DNA of 64,000 nt from Zhengitettix transpicula (taxonomy: Eukaryota > Arthropoda > Insecta > Orthoptera > Tetrigidae): positions 34,390,587-34,454,586 of the forward strand of contig CM073591.1 of assembly GCA_037074705.1 (NCBI GenBank), written 5' to 3'. Both the position numbers and the translations under genes were made by a program. The notes beneath the pieces are model-generated. The model did not search any database and was not told the origin of the DNA. It saw only the letters and a program-made list of their open reading frames with translations. This document shows, one piece after another, positions 1 to 12,955 of the stretch (position 1 is its first letter; every line of letters starts with the position of its first letter).

Positions 1-108
1 TGTATTTAGTCTAAACTTATATTTAGTCTAAACTTGTATTTAGTCTAAACTTGTATTTAGTCTAAACTTGTATTTAGTCTAAACTTATATTTAGTCTAAA
101 CTTATATT
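1..108. repeat. 17-bp tandem repeat at window edge
   Basis: Six head-to-tail copies of a 17-bp unit (TATTTAGTCTAAACTTG, last base G or A) run from the first base to about 108. The array is cut by the window edge, so its true length is unknown. Copies differ almost only at the last base. Confidence 0.9.
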
Positions 109-336
109 AATGATCCACAACATTACTGCTGTTATATTGCTCAGTAAGTAAAGATTTTGTTAGCACATGTAACACCTAGAGTGAGATTTGGAATGTGTCA
201 ATGTTCAGATAATTCATTGAGTAATGCTGGACATAGTCTCTGGTAATATTTACTTCTTCAGTTTAATAGGTTTAGACATTGTGTCATATTCACTATGCTA
301 ATCTTTGAGTAATCCAATTTTTTAAATAAAAATCTA

Positions 337-522
337 CAGTCCACAATTTATTCAAGTACAAATACTTATGTCAAATTATACAGAAGCTTTCAGCTGTAAC
401 CCAGCTATATTCATATGTTTAACTTCTCCAATTCAAAAATCACAATATAACCTTGTAACTTAGCATAATTACATGAATATGGCCGGGTTACAGTACTTGT
501 TATTTGAATAAATTGTGGACTG
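337..522. repeat. Imperfect inverted-repeat (foldback) element
   Basis: The outer arms CAGTCCACAATTTATTCAA (from 337) and its reverse complement (ending 522) pair perfectly. Further inside, a stretch with TGTAACCC and ATATTCAT also pairs in inverted orientation after a gap. This is the layout of a foldback element or small non-autonomous DNA element. No coding sequence is visible. Confidence 0.65.
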
Positions 523-779
523 AAGATTGGTGAAACTCATTATTTATACATTTACATATATTACAATATTGTTAGCAATTTATTATATATAAAAAAACTA
601 ATTAAGTACAAGTAAACCCCACTAAATATCTAAAAAAATCTAAGTATCATTGGTATTGGTGCATACACAGCATTCTACTTGTATATACTGGCCAGCCAGC
701 ATGTTCAGTTCTACAATCCTCAGGATTTCAGGGGTTCATTGGACATATCGCTTCCCAACCTAGTGAAACAACTTTTAAT

Positions 780-1081
780 TTAATATATATATGCTGGCCG
801 GTATGCAGTTCAAAACTTCTCTTCTGAAAAAGAGGACACAACCCTCAAAAATTTGAGAACTTTTGGACTCCTCTGCTCGATTGGACCAACTATTGGTTTC
901 AGGTTAGGTTAACTTCACTCTCTCCCCTTCCTATCTAATTGTGTTGTATATAAATCAGGAGAGAAGGTCTGAACTGCATGCTGGAAGAGCATTCATTCAG
1001 GCCCTCAAAAATATGTAATCCGACTGGACCAAATATTAATTTCAGGGTAAGACAACATCACTGTCTCCATTTCCTATTTAA

Positions 1082-1136
<55 letters not shown>

Positions 1137-1330
1137 AATAGTGAGAATGTGACATTGTCAAAAATATTGGTATGGAAAGGATAGAGAGATAGGTTGTGGC
1201 TTACCTGAAAGTGAAGTGCGTTGTCGCCATGAGGAACTGAACCTTCACTTTCCATACCAATATATATATATTGTAATAGTGAGAATGTGACATTGTCAAA
1301 AATATTGGTATGGAATAAGCAGTTTAAATC
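780..1330. repeat. Hammerhead-like dispersed family, copies around (AT)n
   Basis: This stretch lies 3' of HYOU1 and holds diverged pieces of the family described at 26707-26890. They include CTGAAAA followed by a weak hairpin near 830-860, a second diverged unit at 950-1080, an (AT)n tract at 1086-1132, and a piece starting TATTGGTATGGAAAGG near 1163 whose other end (TTTCCATACCAATA, to about 1262) is its inverted complement. A 45-bp segment beginning TGTAATAGTGAGAATG occurs twice (about 1134 and 1272). No gene is seen in 1-1816. Confidence 0.6.
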
Positions 1331-1816
1331 AATATCCTCACAACAATAAACGAGTTTTTACTACAAAAAATTAATCATATTTCTCGATTCACACATTTTG
1401 CTTAGAGACAATGTTAACAATAAAACATACTGTTCAATACTAACAAAGCATCAATTTTCCAACATGGAAAAGAAATGCATTGTGGTTATTCTCAGAAGAA
1501 TCTCATTCATACATGGGAAACACGTTTTTCAGATTGTAGATTGATGGTTTTCATGGTGTAGAAAATGTATGAAAATCTTTCAAGTTTAGAGTCTGGAAAA
1601 AAACTCACCAAAATATCTCATATTTTTTACAAACTTGGCTAACTGGAGTCCCAGAATAATTTCATCCACAATGTCTTCAAGGTTTAAGTCTATAATTAGT
1701 GTATTACACTCACCTCATGTTTTAATTATAATTTTGAGTAAAAAAAGTATACAAAATGCAAAAAAAAAATGAAAAAAATATATATAAAATTTACTTCTTT
1801 CGATGCAGAATACTTT

Positions 1817-4800
1817 TTACTGTTTTTGGTGAATTGAAAGGATAGTTGCATTGTCCTTGGGAATACTGCTGGGGTCAACTTTAAACTTTTTTACTGAATT
1901 AAATGAGAAATTCATGAATGCAGATTTTCCCAGTGAATTTTATGAATGTAGATTTCTCGGGTCTACACACAAGATATAACCTGGGTAACAACTCGAGAAA
2001 TCTAATTTCATAAATAAAACATCTCAATTAAAATTATTCTGTGTGAAAGCTACTGCAATAGAATAATATTGGTCCACAGCTTTCATTTGAAAATAATCCT
2101 GTACATAAATGCTCACCTTCACTTAATTTTGAACCTTCTCCATTTGCATCAGGCTGAGGTAAAGCCGATTCAGCATCTTCACCACTCTTCTCACCGACAT
2201 TTTCAGCAGCATCAACTGTTGGAAGTTCCTGCTGTTGTTCATCTAATGCTTCATCAGAAGTCTGTATTTTAATAGACTCTTTTTCTGATTCTGTTGCATT
2301 CGGAGCTGTAAATGAAATCTCAAAATAAGAAGTGAATTAAAATAGATTGAAGCGAAAATAAAATTATGTTTAAAATATAATTGATAAAAAATAAATAAAA
2401 AATAAAGTCAATATATTACAGGCAAGTAATTAACTCCAATTATGATAAAAATAAAAATATAGCAACAAAAAAACTAGTATGAAATCCTCACTTTTTTCAT
2501 TATCTTCAGTCTTTGGTTTCTTCGGCTTCCATATTTTTGCTTTGTTGATCAAGTACTTAACCTGAAATGAAAAACGGTCTCAGTCAGAATGTATTAACTA
2601 AACACTCTGTCTAGAGTGCAACAAAGTAGAAGAGAATATTTACTTCACGATCCAAAAGAGCCATCTTTTCACTTATTAATTTGATTGTAAGTTTTGGTGT
2701 GTCTGACAATTTCAAACTTTCTTGTTCCGACACAATTTTGACTCTCCACTCCTGAAAAAATAATGAATATATAGAAAAGAACTGTCACAGTACCACAGAA
2801 AAATTATACACCATTAAAATATTTACAGTAATCAAAACATTTTCATTAAAATTTCATTTACACACAATCAGTTCTTATTCATATTAAATATATAAGCAAG
2901 AATCTTTCTTTAGAGATTTTGAACCCTTTTCTTTATTGAGTCTATCTGGGTTAAAGCAGATAATTGAAAAATGTGTACATTAATTTATACACTACATTAT
3001 ACAACAGAAGCAGATTTACATTTCATTTTTCTGTTCAAGTTATGAAAAAATTAGATAAATTTCACACATTGTTAAAGTACCATTGACTTAGTTGTTCAAC
3101 CTGACAAATTTAAGTGACTTATCAATAGAAAATTCCTAATAAAAACAACCTCTACATCCAGAATGGCTTTCTCAAGGGTATCCAGTTCAACAGCAGTAAA
3201 TATTTCTTCTCCTTCAGGCATGCCCGTTCTGTTTCTGGCATTGGAAAGAAAGTTATGACTGGCATTGAGCAAGTTGGCAAGAGCAGCTAATGCTTCTGGT
3301 CTTTCTTGGTGTTCCTTAACACGACGATAGAGGGGTTTGGTCAGTGTGCGAAGTTCAGTCAGCTTCTCTTCATAGACTTCTGCTTTAGCATCAGAACCAT
3401 CTTCGTACAACCAGTCAGCAATCTGAAATTGGAGGTTTAACATTCAGATAAAAGGAAATGTATTTTTCAAAGAAATACTAGAAAACCTAGAATCTTTATT
3501 AACACTTTCTGTCTGGATAGTGCAGTTATGCATTTATGTGCAGTAAATCACAAAGTAACTATTGTATCAACTTCTGTTTCTCATATTTTCTAATTATTAC
3601 CTCTAATAGGATTTTCATTAGCCTTATTTAGATTGTGAGCTAATTTTAACACATTGCAACTAGAGTAAATCAAATTATTTTAATCATTTAAATGCTCTTA
3701 TAAAAAATTAAATAATAGTTACCTCAGAACATGCTTTCCTTATTTTCTCAACTTCTTCTTCAGTGGATGCCTTTTCATATTCTTCAGTTTCTACCTTTGT
3801 CTGCGCATCAAATACAAAACTTTCAAGGGCATTCAATGCCCCTTCTCTTCGACTCCTTTGTTCATCAAACTCATTGAGGGATTGAATCCTGCAAATTGAA
3901 AGTGTTTGACGAAGAATATTCAATGTTACTTGCAAAATATAAATTTACAAAAGATACTATTTATAAACTCATTTATCTCAATTTTTTAAGTCTATCTTTT
4001 TTAATGCACACACAAATTATATTGGTGACATTTTAAGTAATATTTTACTACTTTGTACCACTTTAATTGGACCCACTGATTCTGTAGGAATATTTGTATG
4101 TATAAAATGTGAAAAACGTCTTCAATGTAATAAACAAGTAGGTCAATATGCACAAACTAATCTTTTTAAATATTTGTGAAAGTAAAAATATGGTTTGATA
4201 ATTTTTTGTACTATAATATTAAGAGGACATGAAACATTATGGAAATACACAAACATTTTAAGAATGGTTCACTTAAGTGGTATGAAAAGATTAACATAAT
4301 TGCATAAAATACAGATACCAGTAGTTTGACAACTTACTTTTGCAATGAAGATTTAAATTGGTCTTCAGTCAAGGAAGAGATACCGTGCTTTTCTTCAGAA
4401 GCGGCTATGGGCTCCTTTATCACAACTAGCTTTGGCTTCTTTTCAATGGTCTTGGTAGCATTCTTTGTGTTATCTTCTTTGCTCTTCTCAGTTTCTTCTG
4501 AGCCTTCTTCAATCTTCTTTTCTTCTTCAGTTTTCTTGTCCCCTTCTGTTGTTTCGTCTTTAGCGGTGCTACTGTCTTTTTCAGTCTCACTGGAAGCATT
4601 TTCATCATGTTCACTATCCTTCTGCTCTTTAGTCTCATCTTTGTCTTCTGAAGCTGGAGGTTAAACAATCAATTTACATGTGTAAAGAGGTCTTGTACAA
4701 AATCGCAAGCATTTGAATACAACTTAATTTAGAAGTAAACAATATTGTGAATTAAGAATCGACAATTTTAGCTCAAATAAAAGGCAATTCTAAAATTAAC

Positions 4801-7800
4801 TTTTATGACTAATAAGAAACAATGTAATAATTCATTTTAAGAAACAATGTAATACCTGAAAATGTGTTGTTATAAAATAAGGGATTGTTGCAATGTATAC
4901 TGATATAATAATAACATAGACATTGCTTGTATGAATAAATTACGATTCCCTCTTAACAAATTTCAAGAGTAACAAAATTTCTATCTCCTCATAGAAGACA
5001 TACTTTGAATACATTATTGAGCATCAACAATGATCTTTAGTGCATTGAAATTCACGAGAAAAACCATTCAAACACCATTTGTAATTTTACATATTAAAGG
5101 AAAGAAAAAGATGGGTAATCTACAAACACCAAGCTACACGTACCAATTAAATATTATCCAAAAATAAACTGTATTAAGAGTTCAAAATTGTCCTAAATAT
5201 TTATGGATGACTTAACAAGTACAACCAAAATGCTTTCTTACTTGCAAAAAGCTTGCTGATAGTACTGCCCAACTTTGAAAGTGGTGATTCTTCCTTTTTG
5301 TCTTCAGCTTCTTGTTCCTCAGGACTTAAGGTTTTTTCAAGAACTAGCTCAACTCCAGACATAACTAGTATTCCACTGTCATCCATACTAAAATGAGCCT
5401 TGACACCTTTGGATTCCACATTCTCTGCAGTGTTCTTTGAAAGAGCTTCAGCTACACCAGTAAGGTCAATACGACTTATGTTTGGTGACCCGATTGACCT
5501 AAATGTATAACAGTCATGTTACCAGAATATGCATTATGATATTGAAGTACTAAAAATTGAACCTTTTCTAAAATAATTGTGGAACATCTACATTAACCAC
5601 TGAAATGGTTAAAATATGATTGTATAGGTACATCTGTTATTTTTTCACAACCTCATTTGTATTAATTTGGAAGAGATACTCCATTTTGACATTGTTTTAT
5701 CAGTTAAAATCCATCAGCTTATGGTACAGTTAGATTCACAACTTACTGTATTTCACTATCAGGAATGTGGTCCAACTCCCCATAATTAACATAGAATGAG
5801 AAATCTGTTTGATGTTTGTTGAAAGTCAGAACTTTCTTTTGCGGATATGGATTCATTGGACCAAACAACATGCGTTTAACATGCTTTACAGAATTACTGC
5901 TCTCCAGTTCACGTTCAAAGACTACCTGTGAAAAAATCCCATTATTTAACAATATGTTGTTTATATAGAACAATATCACTATAAACAAATAACTGTAGTT
6001 GATTACATATAACAGTTTTGTGAAAGAACGCATTATTTGTAGATCAACAAATTATGAAAAATTCAAACTAATTATAAATATCATTCAACTTGTCTAGCTA
6101 AAAATTCAACAAGGGGGTACAATTGTCACAATACCTCAGAGGAATCCAAATCCCCATACAACATCCTTATTTTGGCTATCCTGATTTCTCTAAATCATAT
6201 ATGCAATTTCTGGAACGAAGTCCTAAATCAAGACAAGACAGTCCTTTCCCAATTTCACCAAATGATCAAAGAGAATTGACATGCTGACCTAATGTTCCTC
6301 TAAATCCATAATTTGTGTAACGTAAGAAGATATTGTAGCAGTCTCTAGGTTTGCGGCCGGGTTTATCTTGTCGAACACAAACGTATTGATGACATTCAGC
6401 GTCATCTTCTGGTGAAGTACCGAGTTGTGTAAGAGGATCCCCTAATATACCTGTTCAGCAGTGGCAGGGATTCACTGTCCTGTGATTGCCTGGCACTTCA
6501 GTCTGCAGTGAGGGGTCAGAGTCGTGCCTCACTCTATGTTTGCCCGTCTCTTCTGCTGACGTCAGACAGCGAGGGATGATGCCGTCTATTATTATGATAT
6601 GACGGACTCGTGTGGTCAGCTCCCTTGTCATTTTGATCCAGCGCTAAGAAGTGTGGGCTTGTCAATTCAGACCCACGAATAATGTACCCCAGGCCCAGCA
6701 CAGACCATACCATGTCACTGTTAAGGAGGTTGTCACTTGTTCAGATTTCTATTGCAGGAAAGAAAATGTGAAGAGTCTCTTTCTGAAACACCTCAACAGC
6801 GTCCATCTTAATATCAAGTTTACCACGGAGGTAGAAACTGTGGGATCTCTGCCCTTCCTGGATGTTTTGGTTACCTGGAAGCCAGATGGGACACTCGATC
6901 ACACAATTCTGTACTTTGCCAGAAGATGACGCTGAATGTCATCAAAAAATCGTGTGTTATTGGAGAGTTTATCCAGCTGGAATCCCGAGAAGCCTTTATC
7001 CAATTTATACAGTCCACATAATGATACTCCGTGAATTAATGATACTCCGTGAATTATATACAGAAGAGATGTTAATAATATACTTAATTGAAATAACCAT
7101 AGCACTGTCAAATAGGTATGTAAAAAGAAATTTGTCCAATATTTTTCAAGTTATATTCCCTATAATTTTCATTTAGATATGAACCAAATGTAAATTATGC
7201 AAAGCAATTTTTTCCAATTTAATGCATTAAAATACAAATAATTGAAATGATTTACTTGGCACATGCATGAAGTTCCCAACTATGGAAAGGAACAAAAAAA
7301 ACATTGCTCAACTTTACAAACTAACAACTAGAATATAAATCTCCGTCTTCCAATCAAAACATTTTTACTGGACCGATTTTATTAACTCCATAGGTCATAA
7401 TTTTGATACTGCTAATATAAAGAAGCATCGACTGGATGGACATTAGTTCTGCAAGATTGAAATTAACAAACAACGATTTGACCAAAACTAGCAAAATTAG
7501 GTAATAAAAATAAATACTACACACTTCAGCAAACATTGTAGAATTGAGATTAGTTTGAGCTTTTTGAAATTTGCACAACACATCCAAAACAATAGCTTTT
7601 GTTTATAGTTGCTGGCTTGTGCTGCATAAATGACTAAAAACTTTAACTAATCTTGACTCTAAAAAAACAAGTTTTCAGAAAGATTGTAAGATATTTATTT
7701 TTATCACTTATTTCTTTTGTTTTCGACTATATCAATATAGAATTGTTAATCTTAAACAAATACAGAAATTTATATATATATATATATATATATATGTCAA

Positions 7801-10442
7801 TAGAAGTAAGAAATTCTTTGGAACGCGGGCTGCTATTCAATAAATAAATTGTATTTGCATGTTTTTTATTTATAACTGAAATAACTTGACTCCAACAAAA
7901 TTGGTTAAGAAACCTTTAACCTAATGTACCTGAATAGGGAAGAGAACGGCATCACGCGTAATAAATTTCTTGACTTTGAATCCAGTACTCAAATCAGCAG
8001 CTTTGTAAACTGCTCCCATGGCAGCAGCTTCATCTGTGTTGAGGCTCTTGCCCAGTTCTTGACCAGCAACTGCAGCAAGCCTTTCTTGTACTTTTGGCAC
8101 TCTTGTTCCAGCACCGACCAGTATAACCTACAATTATAAACACAATATTTAGTATCAAATTAAGTCCATATAAGATCAGTAGATTTTAAGACTTGTGATT
8201 ATTTCATTCTACTGGTAACTCTTCTATTTACAAAATGTTTCAATCCTCAGATTCAAGTATGCATCTTCAATAATTGGCTTATTTATTCAAAGTAATGTCA
8301 ATTTCAATGTTCGTCAATTTCAATGTTGATCATTTTCATTTAATTTTGTAAAAAAATAAATTGTACTTTTAACAACAAAACATATTGTGCTGGCATATCT
8401 ACTACCAAAATCAGAAAACTTTGAAGCTTTGAACATTAATTGTGAAACTTCTGTTCAAGTTTCATACTAATTACAAGGGTTAATTAGCAGCAAATACATT
8501 TTATCAAATAAAAATATGTTTGTATACATGAGAAACATGAAATGAAAAATATGGAATATCATTAAAGTCTCTCTAAATAAAAACACTTGTACATTTTAGG
8601 TCCACATTTCTGTGAAAATCACCGGCTATCAATTAAAAAAGTGAAATATTTCAAAAGGTTTGTTTCTACCCACTTAACATAAATGTAATTCTGTTGATTT
8701 AACATGAATTTAAGTGAGAATATCACATATTATTACGATTTCTATGTATTCTGTATTACATAAACTTGATCTAAAACTAGAGCACTCAATTTAATTCTAT
8801 CCTTACAGTTTCTGTCTTTCAAATCTGAACATTCTTCTATGAATTATACATTTTCTCATATTTTGTTCAGTAACATCATGTAGCAGATCATTCTCAGTAT
8901 GTGTCAGAAGATACACTTTTCTCCAAAGAAATGTTCTCTATGAATATCTCTTTATCTACCCTTCTTAGTACCTATTCAATTGTTATGCTGTATTGTTTCC
9001 ATCCTTATTCCAGCACCACACTTAAAAGCTATCAGGTTCATATTTTCCATTTTGTCCCGGTGTCCATGTTCCCAACCCATATAGGGCAATACTATAAAAA
9101 CACTTTACCATTATTTTATATGTCAGATTCATCTTGTTTTTATAGCAATGTTATGTTCTTCATAAAAACTTTTTTTCTATCATTGCTCTTTCATTAAGCA
9201 ATATGCAGCAACAGATTCTTAAATACTCAATTGCTGGCCATTTCTAATTCTCAATGTTTACTGTGATTCTAATCTTGAGTTTATTAATATTTTCTTACCT
9301 GGCCTATAACACTGAGATCAAGACCAGAAGACTTTAATGCTTGATCAACAGGAGCTTTGATACGATCAAAAAGGTCAGAGCAAAGGTCTTCAAATTGCTC
9401 ACGGGTAACTAATAACTTGAAATCTACATCATCCAAGAGACCTTCCACCTATAAATAAGACCAAAATATAGGTTTAAGAAACATTTTACAAGAGTTATAA
9501 TTTTGCTTTCACATTAAACCTAGTACATTTCACATTCAATATTAAGAATATTAACACATTAAACAATATATGGTAACCGTGAACAACAAAAAATGCAACC
9601 AGAACAAGGCAAGAAAGATCATATTTACTCGTGTTTATCACGCACCCAACTTACCCATAATTCAAAAATGGAGTGAACCTAAAACACACATTCAAGACTG
9701 TAGACTCTGAAAATCATATCGATGAAATTCTCCTATGCCAAACTTACCTGATGGAACCCTAGTAAAATTTCATTAATTATATTTACCAGGAAAACTTAAG
9801 TCTACAATCTGAAATACATGTTTCCCATGTAGAATTTGAGAAAGACACCCTGAGGATAGCCCCAATGGCTTGCTTTCCCTTGTTCATTTTCGCCAGGGTT
9901 GATTAAATACTAGACAGAGGTCATTGCTCCTAGCTAATTATTAAACACGTACATTGATGTTTGATTAGTCTTAGTCAATTACTTACATTGTTGAAATAGT
10001 CTGTAATTAAAATGTGTCAATCTAAGAAGATAACACATTTAAAAATTTATTTTAGAATAATATTTTTTCCATAAACAAAAGTAGATATACCAATATCATG
10101 TTCAGCCTACTATCAATTTATTATTTCCTGTTCAAACAAGGTAGTTAATATGGCAATTTCACTTTATCCTTACTTGATATATATTTGTAAATATATGTAT
10201 ATAAGGATGTGACATTTTCAAAATAATTAAGATAATTTGCATAAAAAAAAAAGATATAGTTGGCAGCTTACATGAAATTGAAGTTCAGCATTGCCATTCT
10301 CGGTAGATTGTAACATCTAAAGAAGGAGGCAGAGAGCCTCCGAAAATTTGAAGAACAACCCATCAGTTCCTTATGGTGACACCACACTTCACTTTCAGGT
10401 AAGCCACAACCTCTCTCTCTTTCCTTTCCATACCAATATTGC

Positions 10443-10508
<66 letters not shown>

Positions 10509-12409
10509 CTTCAATACAGTGGCACAACCACATAAATACGGAATACATTTTTGCACATAGTGATTTCAATTTTAACTATTTAGCTGACCTGAGCTTGATG
10601 TTCAGCATTTGCACTCAGTACATTTTTCAATCTCCCAGCTTCTTTAAATAACTTAGCCAAAGCCCGGGGATATTTGAAGACATCATTAGGAGTCTTTTTC
10701 TGCTCATTAAACTTTCTGCCTAGGTAATCTCTCAAGCGCAGCTGCATTTCTAAGCCGCCCAGGGTACGATCATACCTAGCACAAAATATTAAATTATTAT
10801 GTTATAATATTTATGAAGGAATTTCTAATTTTTATAGTGTTACATCTATTACCCACAGAATCTGTTACTGAGCAATTTACTAAATATGTATTGTTGTATT
10901 TAAAAAATTCTGTACCAATTGTTGTAACACATTTTATATGAACATTTTAAGCTTCATTATTTGTAAAGGAATATAATTACCCAACTCCAAGGATTGAAAG
11001 CTGAGGGTTTGTTTCAGTGAAGCCCTTCTCCTTCGTCTTAACAAGCTGGTAGCTGACTATAGTTGCTGTTGTGCTACTAGCTCCCATATCATAAAACAAG
11101 ATATATTGAGCAGTCTCATTGAAGTCCTTTCGTCTGAAGATGCCATAATTCAAGGCAACTAAGGGAAGACATCAAAAATAATTTGCTGTATGTTACAAAT
11201 GTGCAAAAGTATAATTAAACTAAAGGAAAGATTCTATACCAACTATTATTAATTTAATTTGTGTAGAAAGGAAAGAAAAAAGTGGTGGCTTATGTACAAC
11301 ACATCAACTGGTAGCAGTTGACTGAAGGGATACAAATATTTGAAGGCCTGACCCACCTTCATCAGGTAGGAAGGTCTGAACAGCGTTCCAGCCAGGCACA
11401 AATATATATAAATAAATATATATAGAGAGAGAGAGAGAGACTAATAATGGGACTCACCAGCAGTGTAGTCATTAATTAGCTGAAGAACCTTAATCCCAGC
11501 CAACTCAGCAGCTTGCAGCAGAGACTTTCGTTCAACTTGGTTGAAGTAGCCAGGAACTGTCAAAACTGCCTCCTTCACTGGCTGTCCTGCTGAGTCTTCA
11601 GCAAATTGTTTAGCTTTATGTAATATTTGTGCTAGTAACTCTTCTGGGCTGTATAATGTCTCACTAAAAGTTACAAAGAATGCAGACCAGTGAAATTAAA
11701 CACCAATTTAGCACACTAAATATGAATTGCAATATATAGCAAGTTAATAATTTTAATTAATAGGATGTGGTCACATACTTTTTCTTCACTGTATAAGGAG
11801 AATGGGGTACATTCACATACTTGTTTTCCATTCAATTACCGAATTTATTCTCCAATAATTATAGATTAAAAAACAGAACTTGCCTATCATGCCTAAATAA
11901 GACAGTTCCTCTTTCAGGATCTGCTTCCAAGGAATAATACGGGAACCTCTTTTGGTAAAGCTGCACCAATGGATTGTCCAAACTTTTCCCAAGAAGATCC
12001 AACAGGTAATCATAGCTATTGCGAGGGAATCGGATGCCAACAATTCCTGCATCATCTCCAAAAGTTCTTTCCCCATCACGGAAAGCAATAATGACAGGGG
12101 TTTTGCGTTTTGATTCCTTGTTTAAAGCTATTTCCATAGGAACACCAGGCTGTGGAAAAGTTTATTAGCATTTGGAATAGACAATTAAAATTTTAACTAT
12201 CTTTAAATTCTCATGTATTTACAGATAATTGCAACTGCTGATATTATTGGCAAAACACATTCTTGAAAAATTTTTGTACTTACTGAAACAATGGCTATCT
12301 TCATCCATTCTGAACCAAGATCTACACTCATCACAGCTAAACTCTGTGCAGTGTGCAATGTCTGCCAAATAATTAGAAGGCTAAACAAAAGTACGGAGCC
12401 CAGTTTCAT
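1817..12409 (-). CDS. HYOU1: HYOU1 / GRP170, ER-lumenal Hsp70-superfamily chaperone
   Basis: Large Hsp110/GRP170-type chaperone and nucleotide-exchange factor for BiP in the ER. Coding exons, 5' to 3': 12284-12409, 11884-12149, 11458-11663, 10981-11158, 10589-10775, 9299-9448, 7930-8127, 5747-5925, 5242-5498, 4338-4653, 3723-3888, 3150-3422, 2644-2751, 2492-2561, 2117-2305, and a tentative last exon 1817-1893. Phases agree at every junction, giving about 981 codons (human HYOU1 is about 1000). The start ATG lies 2 bases after a TTTTGCAG acceptor, and a signal peptide ([13 protein letters not shown]) follows. Family motifs: [70 protein letters not shown]. An acidic low-complexity stretch (exon 10) precedes the C-terminal helical domain. 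The second coding intron uses a GC donor. No KDEL-like tail was found, so the 3' end is the weakest part. Confidence 0.93.
6360..6957 (+). pseudogene. Penelope-like element fragment with inverted ends
   Basis: A plus-strand open stretch at about 6770-6930 reads [19 protein letters not shown] then [14 protein letters not shown]. This is the conserved block near the end of the reverse transcriptase in Penelope-like elements. It stops at 6927. A 27-bp sequence at 6386-6412 is repeated exactly, inverted, at 6919-6945, and looser pairing extends the arms to about 50 bp. The insertion sits in the HYOU1 intron between exons 7 and 8 and is GC-richer than its surroundings. It is a truncated, non-functional copy. 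Confidence 0.7.
7770..7795. repeat. (AT)n microsatellite
   Basis: Pure alternating A and T in a HYOU1 intron. No repeat family is visible next to it. Confidence 0.9.
8860..9190 (-). pseudogene. Decayed LINE reverse-transcriptase C-terminus
   Basis: Read on the minus strand, 9110 downward gives [19 protein letters not shown], then [10 protein letters not shown]. This matches the usual end of insect LINE polymerases (YSxxLYGxExWTL ... FEMWCWRRM). A little later HILRM and a LL..I pattern match the following GH-LR block. Several in-frame stops show it is dead. It lies in the HYOU1 intron between exons 6 and 7. The exact clade cannot be fixed from so short a piece. Confidence 0.6.
10314..10508. 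repeat. Hammerhead-like family copy plus (AT)n
   Basis: The copy carries CTAAAGA (decayed from CTGAAGA), a hairpin GGAGGC/GCCTCC and GAAA (10317-10345). It ends with TTTCCATACCAATATTGCAA and runs straight into (AT)n at 10446-10505. It lies in the HYOU1 intron between exons 5 and 6. Confidence 0.75.
11240..11440. repeat. Diverged hammerhead-like family copy
   Basis: On the minus strand this copy reads CTGATGA (complement of 11359-11365), a short stem, then CAAA where GAAA is expected. The flank has GGTCTGAACAGCGTTCCAGCC-type sequence seen beside other copies, followed by AT-rich and (GA)n sequence up to the HYOU1 exon 3 donor. Confidence 0.55.
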
Positions 12410-12749
12410 GACTGCAAAATAAGAATTGAAAAAAATATGAGGTTCTGAAAAGTTCAATTGAATAAACAATTATAAATATAAATATTTGAGATACTATATT
12501 GCAACAAAGTGCATTTCATTTATAGTTTAATGTATATACAATACATTGATATACTATTGAAAACATTTTACATACAAGTGTAGAAAACTCAACAACAGAT
12601 TAGTATTTTGATACAAATTATTTACAGAATTATTTGTAGTGCAAACAATTGTGTTTTTCAACATAAAATAGAATTTATTTGTCAGAGTTTTTGGTAGTCA
12701 ATATATATACTTACAATTACAAACTGACATGAAAAATTTATGTGATTGA

Positions 12750-12955
12750 AAATTAATAGTAAGAAAGATAGCCAAATTTGGCCAAAAGAAGTAGATAATA
12801 CAGTAGCTAAATACAACAAAAGAAGTGATAATAAAAATACCACACAATATATTCTGGAAGCCTTGTTCCTTTCTTCCAGAAAAATTGTGTGATATTTATA
12901 TTATCACTTCTTTTGTCTGTATTTAGCTATCTTTCTTATTATTAATTACAAGCTG
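12750..12955. repeat. Foldback element, family F, copy 1
   Basis: The arms AATTAATAGTAAGAAAGATAG (from 12751) and its complement (to about 12953) bound the element. The inner arms AAAAGAAGTGATAAT, then CACACAA and CTGGAAG, pair again around a GGAAG/CTTCC centre. One arm carries an extra 35 bp that partly repeats the arm itself. It lies upstream of the HYOU1 coding start. The same arm sequence recurs at 19080 and 29745. Confidence 0.75.

Noticed and set aside
1058..1255. Reading frames made of alternating Tyr-Ile across (AT)n tracts (also near 10348, 15515, 23866, 24836, 26787, 55858)
   Set aside because: They are translations of (AT)n microsatellites and flanking repeats, with no splice signals or conserved sequence.
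2069..2272. Plus-strand open frame rich in His and Leu
   Set aside because: It is antisense to HYOU1 exon 15 and starts without ATG.
4326..4664. Plus-strand 112-codon open frame
   Set aside because: It is the antisense shadow of the acidic HYOU1 exon 10 (4338-4653).
8901..9197. Plus-strand 98-codon open frame
   Set aside because: It is antisense to the decayed LINE fragment, which reads convincingly on the minus strand.
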